64,000 nt of DNA from Hypericum androsaemum (Eukaryota; Streptophyta; Magnoliopsida; Malpighiales; Hypericaceae), in NCBI GenBank assembly GCA_963995505.1, contig OZ023182.1, positions 10,284,707 to 10,348,706 on the forward strand, given 5' to 3'. The translations under genes and the position numbers were made by a program. Numbering within the stretch: position 1 is the first letter of the stretch; each line of letters starts with the position of its first letter. Positions 58,001 to 64,000 of the stretch are shown one piece after another. The notes under the pieces were generated by a model. The model searched no databases and had not been told where the DNA came from. It saw nothing but the letters and a program-made list of their open reading frames with translations.

Positions 58001-59303
58001 GGCGACAAGAATACATCGACTACCTCAAGGACCCAAGCTCTTGCTCCCACAAGGCTTTGAAGATAAGGGCTCTTCGTTTCGAGCTCATCAATGACACCCT
58101 CTATCGAAGGACCATCGACGGGTTACTTCCGGTTTGCCCAAGTCCACAAGAAGCTTTGCTAGCCATGACAGAGGTCCATGAAGCATATGTCGAGCACACC
58201 AATCAGGCATCAAGATGAGTTGGTTGATGTATCATCACGGCTACTTTTGGCCAGGTATGGCGAATGATTGCATCAATTATGCGAAGGGTTGTCAAGAATG
58301 CCAAAGATATGGACAAGTTCAACACTCGCCGGCTGACACTTTTCATCCCGTAGTAAAGCCTTGGCCATTTCGGGGTTGGGCAGTTGATGTTATCGGGAAG
58401 ATCCATCCCGCTTCTACCAAGGGTCACGCCTTCATCATAGTAGCCACTGACTATTTTACAAAGTGGGTGGAGGTAGTCCCAATGAAGGTTATGAATCAAG
58501 AGACGGTGATCCAGTTCTTTAAAGAACACATCATCCATAGGTTCGGGTTACCGGAGACGATCACGACCGACCAAGCTACTATGTTCACCGGAGATGAGAT
58601 CCAAAAGTTTGCTAGAGATATGGGCTTCCGAATCACCCACTCGATGCCTTATTATGCTCAAGGCAACGGTCAAGCGGAAGCTACCAATAAGGTATTAAAA
58701 GCATGCGTAGAGAAGATGGTGAGAGAGCGACCCAGAATGTGGCATCTCACTCTATCAGAGGCATTGTGGGCGTTCTGCACTACAAAGAAGGGTACCACTG
58801 GAACAACACCATTCGCTCTTACTTATGGACACGATGCTATGATACCATTGGAAATGACGGTCCGATCCTTGAGGAGGGCCGAGCAGGCAAACCTCTCTCG
58901 ACTTGATTATGACTCGGCCATGTTGGCTAAGCTTGAAGATCTTCCGAAAAAAAGGCTAAGGGCATTGGACACGATCGTCTAGCAGAAGAAAACTGTAGAG
59001 AAAGCCTACAACAAGCGGGTCCGAGAAAAGTATTTTGAGAGAGAGGATCTGGTGTGGAAGGTTATTCTCCCACTGGGACGTAAACACCCTGAGCTTGGAA
59101 AGTGGTCGCCAAACTGGGAAGGACCATTCGAGGTGCACGATGTGCTATGGAATGGATCCTATCGACTTGCTGACGTCAACGGTGAAGTTCATGAGCACCC
59201 GATAAATAGACTTTACCTGAAGAGGTACCGGCCTAGCATGTGGGAGGGCGTGGATGATCGTCTATTTGAAGATTATGTACGAACTTATAATCGAGAGATG
59301 TAA
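58001..59303 (+). pseudogene. E2 integrase
   Basis: LKIRALRFELINDTLYRRTIDGLLPVC leads to the HHCC zinc-binding region. A one-base loss near 58189 shifts the frame within it; it resumes as MSWLMYHHGYFWPGMANDC and KGCQECQRYG. Catalytic core: WAVDVIGKI (58386), ETITTDQATMF (58569) and GNGQAEATNKVLK (58679), so D, D and E are all present. The C-terminal part continues past one stop (58980) with KWSPNWEGPFEVHDVLWNGSYRLADV and ends REM at 59303. It inserts the cDNA into chromosomes in intact relatives. Confidence 0.85.
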
Positions 59304-59641
59304 CCTAGCCGGTGACGGGTTTGCAGTAGAATCAAACTTAGAATATAGACTATGACGATAGTTTTTTCGGTTTTCTGATGGAACCGGTCATACATGTAAC
59401 TTGATGATGTGTCTGGTGGGTTAATAGTCAATGGTGAAGATCAATAAAGGTTAAGTTACTTCATCAGCCTCTTCGAAGGCCACCAAAATCATGTTTCGCG
59501 CTCAAGCCTAGCATACGGTCTCGATAAGACTGAGTGTACATACATCAAAGCTAGGTAAATAATAAATACGATAGTCCAAAAGATCCCTAACACAAAAAGC
59601 TAGTCAAGCTAGCGGGATCGGAGAGCTCCAGGAGGTCGAAC
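59304..59641. other. Spacer between integrase and the antisense gene
   Basis: No coding sequence. It separates two genes that converge tail to tail and would have to hold the polyadenylation signal of the antisense gene (read on minus, aataaaggt-like words are not obvious). Confidence 0.5.
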
Positions 59642-62600
59642 TCATGCCCATCCATTACTCTCTGATAGGGTGGCACCAACATCGGGTTCAGAAAGGCAAG
59701 AGATCGCTTCGTCTACTAGTTCTCGAGCGGCGTCAATAAATACTCGATCATCAGCGTAGGCGTTCTTCTCTTGTCCTAGTAGTGCATTAGCAAGCTCGGA
59801 TTTGCCTTTAGCACTCTTGAAGACAGTTGTCCCGTACTCCATGTTAGCCTGATGACAGGCTATCCTTCTCTCTCTCACATGGGCAAGTTCGTCTTGTGAC
59901 CCCCGGTACTCGGAGTCAGCCTGGATCAAGCTCTCTTGAAGGTGGGCAATCTTAGCTCGGATACGGTTTGATGTCTCAGCCCGAGTGGTAACCATCTGTG
60001 CAGCTTCAAATTCTTCAGCCTTAACCAGTTTGAACTCGGCAACCCTTGACACCATGTTGTTCTGGGTCTCTGCGAAGGTCCTAGTATGAGCTTTCGCATT
60101 TTTGCTCCATGCAATGGATGGAGTCAATGTACCTTTCACCTCTTTGATACCTGTAAAGAAAAAAGTGTTAAGAGTAGGTTCAATTAAGGTGGTAGGGAGA
60201 AAAGCGAATATAAAAGGGCTTACCAATGGACAACACGGGCAAAGTCGGCGTGAAGCTTGCGAATGGGAGCAGGTTGGTTGCCGGTGTGGTTTATCAAGTA
60301 CTCGAGGGCCGTATATGCATAGGCTGGAGGTTCTAAAAACGTAGTGCTTACCGTCTGGCTCTTGAGGTCATAAAGGTAACGGATCAAGTTGGCTCTTTGC
60401 TTGTCTTTTTCTATGTCGGCACATGCAGATGTCAGAACTTCAGGTAGCAAAGTTGGAGTGATCGGGGGGTTGATCAACTCGTCTATGGTGAATCCTATGC
60501 TCTCGTAGAATACCTAGCATGGAATAACAAGTGTGACCCAATAGAGTGATGAGATATACGGAAAAAACAAAGCTGGAAAAGACACCTACCAGCTCGGAGG
60601 CGTCGATCAGAGGTATAGGAGGAGGTGGAGCAACGATAGGTGTCAGTGATGGTCCGGCCGTAGGAGGCGGAGCAATGGTCAAAGGCGTCGGAGGATGTGC
60701 GACATCCAGGGTGGTCTGATGATGTGTAATGGTCATAGATGTGGAGGCGTGCATGGCCTCACCTGTGGGATAAGGATCATCCCGAGGAGCAGGACCTGTC
60801 AGGCCCGGCGCCTGCTCGATCTCGGTTATCTCGATGTAGGAGATATTGCAGGCTGAAGAACGTGCTACTGGAGGTGAAGGCGTATAGCTAGGGGAGTAAA
60901 CAGGATCAAGCATTGCTTGAAACTCGGCTTCATCGTCTAAAGGTGAAGAGTTCATAATGCTAGTGAGGTGACTCTGACGCGGAGGATTTCTTCTGAGCCT
61001 TGAGGAAGAGATGACACGGGTGGACTAAGTTTCCGTAGTAGGGTTGATTCGTACGGGAGATGCCTCAGGTGATGAATCCTGAGATGATGAGAACAGACTT
61101 TAGGAAAACTTGATTCATCCCGAGTGAGTTCCTGAAGTTAATCTTTACCTTTTCGGATGAAGAAGAAGGGTATCCCACAAGTCTGGCCGGAGGAGAGGAA
61201 GCTCGAAGGACGTCATCTATACAACAAGAGAAGGATGTTTGAAATTTCTAAGTAAAAGACATGGTAGTCGAAAGAGTCAAGAGACTTACCGTCATCTAGT
61301 GGGCCGGAATCGTCGGCCTTGGAGGGAGACGTCGAAATGTCCGCCTGGTCACTCGCTACCAAGTGGTCGACCTTTTGCTTCTTCCTCGAAGGAGTTTTTC
61401 TGGGCCTCCGAATAGTGTCTACCTTCGGACGTGTATCTTTGAAGAAGGTGAAGGCCCCGGCTAGTTGCTTGTCGTTAGCCTTCCAACACGTGAGTGTCAC
61501 CCACCAAGCCGCAAAGGCGGGAGAACGACCGGAAGAGAAGTTGAAGCAGCTGATTGTGCTTCGGTGTAAGAGGTAACTGTTTGCCGCGAGGGAAAGTTCC
61601 ACCTTTTCCTATTGATGTGAGCCTCGGTCGGCTCGGTGTCCATTGAGAAGGTAGTTGGTCAGGAATGGAATCCCTTGGATGAGACCTAACTGCTCAGCGG
61701 CAAAGTGAGGATTGTAGGGTGCTACGACCATCCTCCAGGGACAACTTCCACTAATAAGGTCTCGGGCGGTGAGTATGCTCTTCCAAGCATCGGTGCTGTG
61801 AGTCACGTTAGAGAAATTGAGGAAGTTAGGACGACAAGTCGCATGAAGAAGTGGAGAAGTTTGATTACCGCCACGATCCTTGTTAAAGGCCCGGAAGTAG
61901 GGACGAAGACCTTTCGTGGGTTTCTCTACCCTAGCCCGGAGAAGATGGTGGTTGTAGCTAGGTAATGACCCGTCATATGTAGAGAGTGAATGTGTCAACT
62001 CGGGGAAGTAAGCTAGGCACCATATGGCGAACATCCATAAGGGACCGTTGGCGGTAAAATTCCTCTTCAATCGATAAGTGTTGATAAAGATGGCCATCTG
62101 GTCGTAGATATGAGAGAGGACGAATTGCCTCATTGCCATTTTCCGTCCCTCGGCTAGTGCAGCGGCTAAGTTGAAGTATTCATTTGACACACGTTTGGAA
62201 GACGGGCAGGTGATGTAGCGGGTAATCCAAAGGAGCAAGAAGGCCGTGTGCTCGTCTCTATGGTGAAACTCATCGCCGGGCGCATAATCAGGGGCACTTG
62301 CGTTCGCAGTGGTGATGGGGTTGGGTTCTCTTCGAGGATCGTCATTCCCGTAATCGATAGGCTTTGACATAGGCGGGAAAACCACTTGCTACTGGCCTAT
62401 TGGCCTCATGCCGTACCCGGCCATTGGCGTGAGACACTGGGGTAGACGGGAGGATCGGTTCACCATCGGGATGAAGGCCAAAAAGGACAGCCATATCGTA
62501 TAGTGTGATAGTCCTCATTCCTACAAGGGGAGATAAGATGGATAAGAAGCTTGATGAGGGCGAAGATGAATCATCTGTGTTAAAGGTAGCTTACTAGAGT

Positions 62601-63074
62601 GAAAAAGAAATACGTTGGCACTAGGACACCAATAAAGAAGCAATGTGCCGAGTAGTGGATGACATGGCTCAATGCGGTGTGCGCAGAGGGACAAGAGTGA
62701 GCCGATGCCGGTTTGGTCCCATTGTGGTTGGTGGAATTGTTTCAGAATGGCATGCCAACTCTCGAACTCTTGGAATGGTGTAGGCCATCCGCGGTACCCG
62801 TTACAATTGTTCCAAAAGTATAAGTTGAAAGGAGTGCCTTGAAAGGAGTGCCTTGAAAGAGAGGCACATCACGGTAATGGACCGGAAGGAAATCTTCAAA
62901 GGTCTCAACGTTGGTAATCGTGGGTCCAAGTACTCGGTTTTTTTTGTCTTGAGAGGTATCATCGACCGGGTAGCTTTCTCCAAGTGTGGATGTAATGAGG
63001 ACGTTGGAGGAGCGCTTTTCTACCTTCTCGACATCAGGAGGTATTGGCATGATCATCCTAGCATCATTAAACAA
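59642..63074 (-). pseudogene. Antisense spliced gene of E2: plant mobile domain plus coiled-coil protein
   Basis: Read on minus, exon 1 (63074-61290) starts MFNDARMIMPIPPD and contains the plant mobile domain: WHAILKQFHQPQWDQTGIGS, GMRTITLYDMAVLFGLHPDG (62520-62460), DEHTAFLLLWITRYI and NGPLWMFAIWCLAYFPEL (62050), then RPYFRAFNKDRGG. Introns with GT...AG ends fit at 61289-61217, 61148-61079, 60589-60514 and 60223-60151 (donors gtaagt, gtaaag, gtaggt, gtaagc). Later exons give a Pro-rich tract (PPTPLTIAPPPTAGPSL) and a C-terminal coiled-coil (IAHLQESLIQADSEYRGSQDEL) ending at 59642. Defects: frame changes in 62400-62760, in-frame stops near 61610 and 61030, and a phase mismatch at the last intron. 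Passenger genes of this kind are known in Tat elements. Confidence 0.78.
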
Positions 63075-64000
63075 ACAAGGGTTAGCAAAGACGGTGTTAA
63101 AAGGATGGTGGGAACACCCGTTTGATCGCTTTGGATTATTGGGCCGACGCGGATGATTTCTCGCCTCGGACCTAGCGGGCGAAGCCTACCGGCGAGAGTA
63201 CTTTCTCACCTCGGACCTAGCTGGCGAAGCCTACTGGCAAGAGTACTTTCTCGCCTCAGACCTAGTGGGCGAAGCCTACCGGTGTGAGTGTTTTCTCGCC
63301 TCGAGTCGAGCAAGGGAGACCGAGCTCTTCGTGGGCCATTCGGTCGAGCCCAACTCGGGTCTCTAAGGCCGAGTCTACCTAGGCGAGATATATCAAGCTT
63401 TTATCCGAAGTGCGTAGAGGAATTGGTGAACCGACATTGGTTCGCGATGGAAAGTAAGGCTCGTGTGGTGCATTCTCCTAGATCAAGGTCTAAGCTACGG
63501 AATTACCCCAAGTTCAAAAGCCAAGGGAAAGAAGTGCAAAATGATGGGTTTGGCATTTTCACAAACACTTGGTGTGCAAGTGTTAAAGCTTGGAAACATA
63601 CCTTGAAGGGGAGTTAGAAGCGAGCCAAAAGGAGTACAAGGGATTTGCAAGCCTCCAAAAGGTGGAGGGCAACTCTAGTCCAAGGCAAATAAGTCCTCCT
63701 ACAAGTTGTAAGATTTGACCAAGAAGTGAGCTACTTTCATATTCTTCTTTACAATCATAATGGAGAAGGGAGGGAAACTTACTTTGAAGATTAAACACAC
63801 CTTTGCAACTTTGGAAATGGAGGAGTGATTCAAATTCTAGTTAGAGTTGTTAAGAAAGGAAAAATGGAGGCCAAGCTTTGATTTCCATGGTGGATGTTGG
63901 GAAATGAAGAGTGGTGAGAATGTGAAGAGAATGGGAGGTTTTGTTCTCTTTAGGCTAAGTCAATGACATCTTTGGGGCCCAACAAGTCAAAGAGGGAAGT
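63075..64000 (+). other. 3' noncoding region of E2
   Basis: Counterpart of 662-1600 in E1, including the 45-bp tandem repeat from about 63157. It includes a segment (about 63848-63893) that E1 has lost. No gene is seen. The 3' LTR lies beyond the window. Confidence 0.65.

Larger units (their letters stand above)
50036..64000 (+). mobile_element. Tat-type Ty3/Gypsy retrotransposon E2 with antisense gene, incomplete at right edge
   Basis: 5' LTR 50036-51256, gag, protease, RT, two RNase H domains, integrase, then a gene on the opposite strand and 3' noncoding sequence. By comparison with E1 the 3' LTR should start about 50-100 bp beyond 64000. Two RNase H domains and a passenger gene between integrase and 3' LTR are known traits of the Tat lineage. 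Target duplication caaat at 50031-50035. Confidence 0.92.

Overview
This is plant nuclear DNA from an angiosperm that I cannot name. The evidence is one single-exon plant-type organic cation/carnitine transporter gene standing in a dense nest of plant transposons: Ty3/Gypsy of the Tat, Athila and Tekay types, three Ty1/Copia elements, LINEs, a hAT, Mutator-like elements and a Cassandra solo LTR with 5S rRNA-derived sequence. No bacterial gene, CRISPR array or tRNA gene was seen.

Layout. 1-2970: 3' end and 3' LTR of a Tat-type element (E1). 2971-4317: two copies of one promoter-like segment, split by a solo LTR (3285-3725). 4318-5706: the transporter gene, the only cellular gene I can support. 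6845-13440: a 5'-truncated Copia (Copia-1, +) split by a Mutator-like element and carrying a very long CA microsatellite in its 3' LTR. 13995-33000: Copia-2 (-), split in frame by a 17-kb Athila-type element (14927-31972), which is itself split by a Tekay-type element (22920-28088). 33350-33890: G/T-rich degenerate repeats. 34240-38930: two LINE fragments facing each other. 39299-46895: a gutted hAT element holding a Cassandra solo LTR and a nearly full-length Copia (Copia-3, -). 47134-49197: a deleted Gypsy element whose LTR is split by another Mutator-like element. 49845-50035: left half of the promoter-like segment. 50036-64000: a second Tat element (E2) with gag-pol on + and a spliced plant-mobile-domain gene on the opposite strand; it runs off the right edge.

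E1 and E2 carry the same 5-bp target duplication, and their outer flanks are the two halves of one sequence whose uninterrupted paralogue lies just upstream of the transporter gene. The simplest reading is that the window spans about one unit of an old tandem duplication that copied an occupied insertion site. Almost every transposon protein here is broken by stops, frameshifts or lost catalytic residues. The transporter itself has a one-base frameshift that removes its conserved C-terminus. All assignments are from motifs read by eye; no alignment or search was run.
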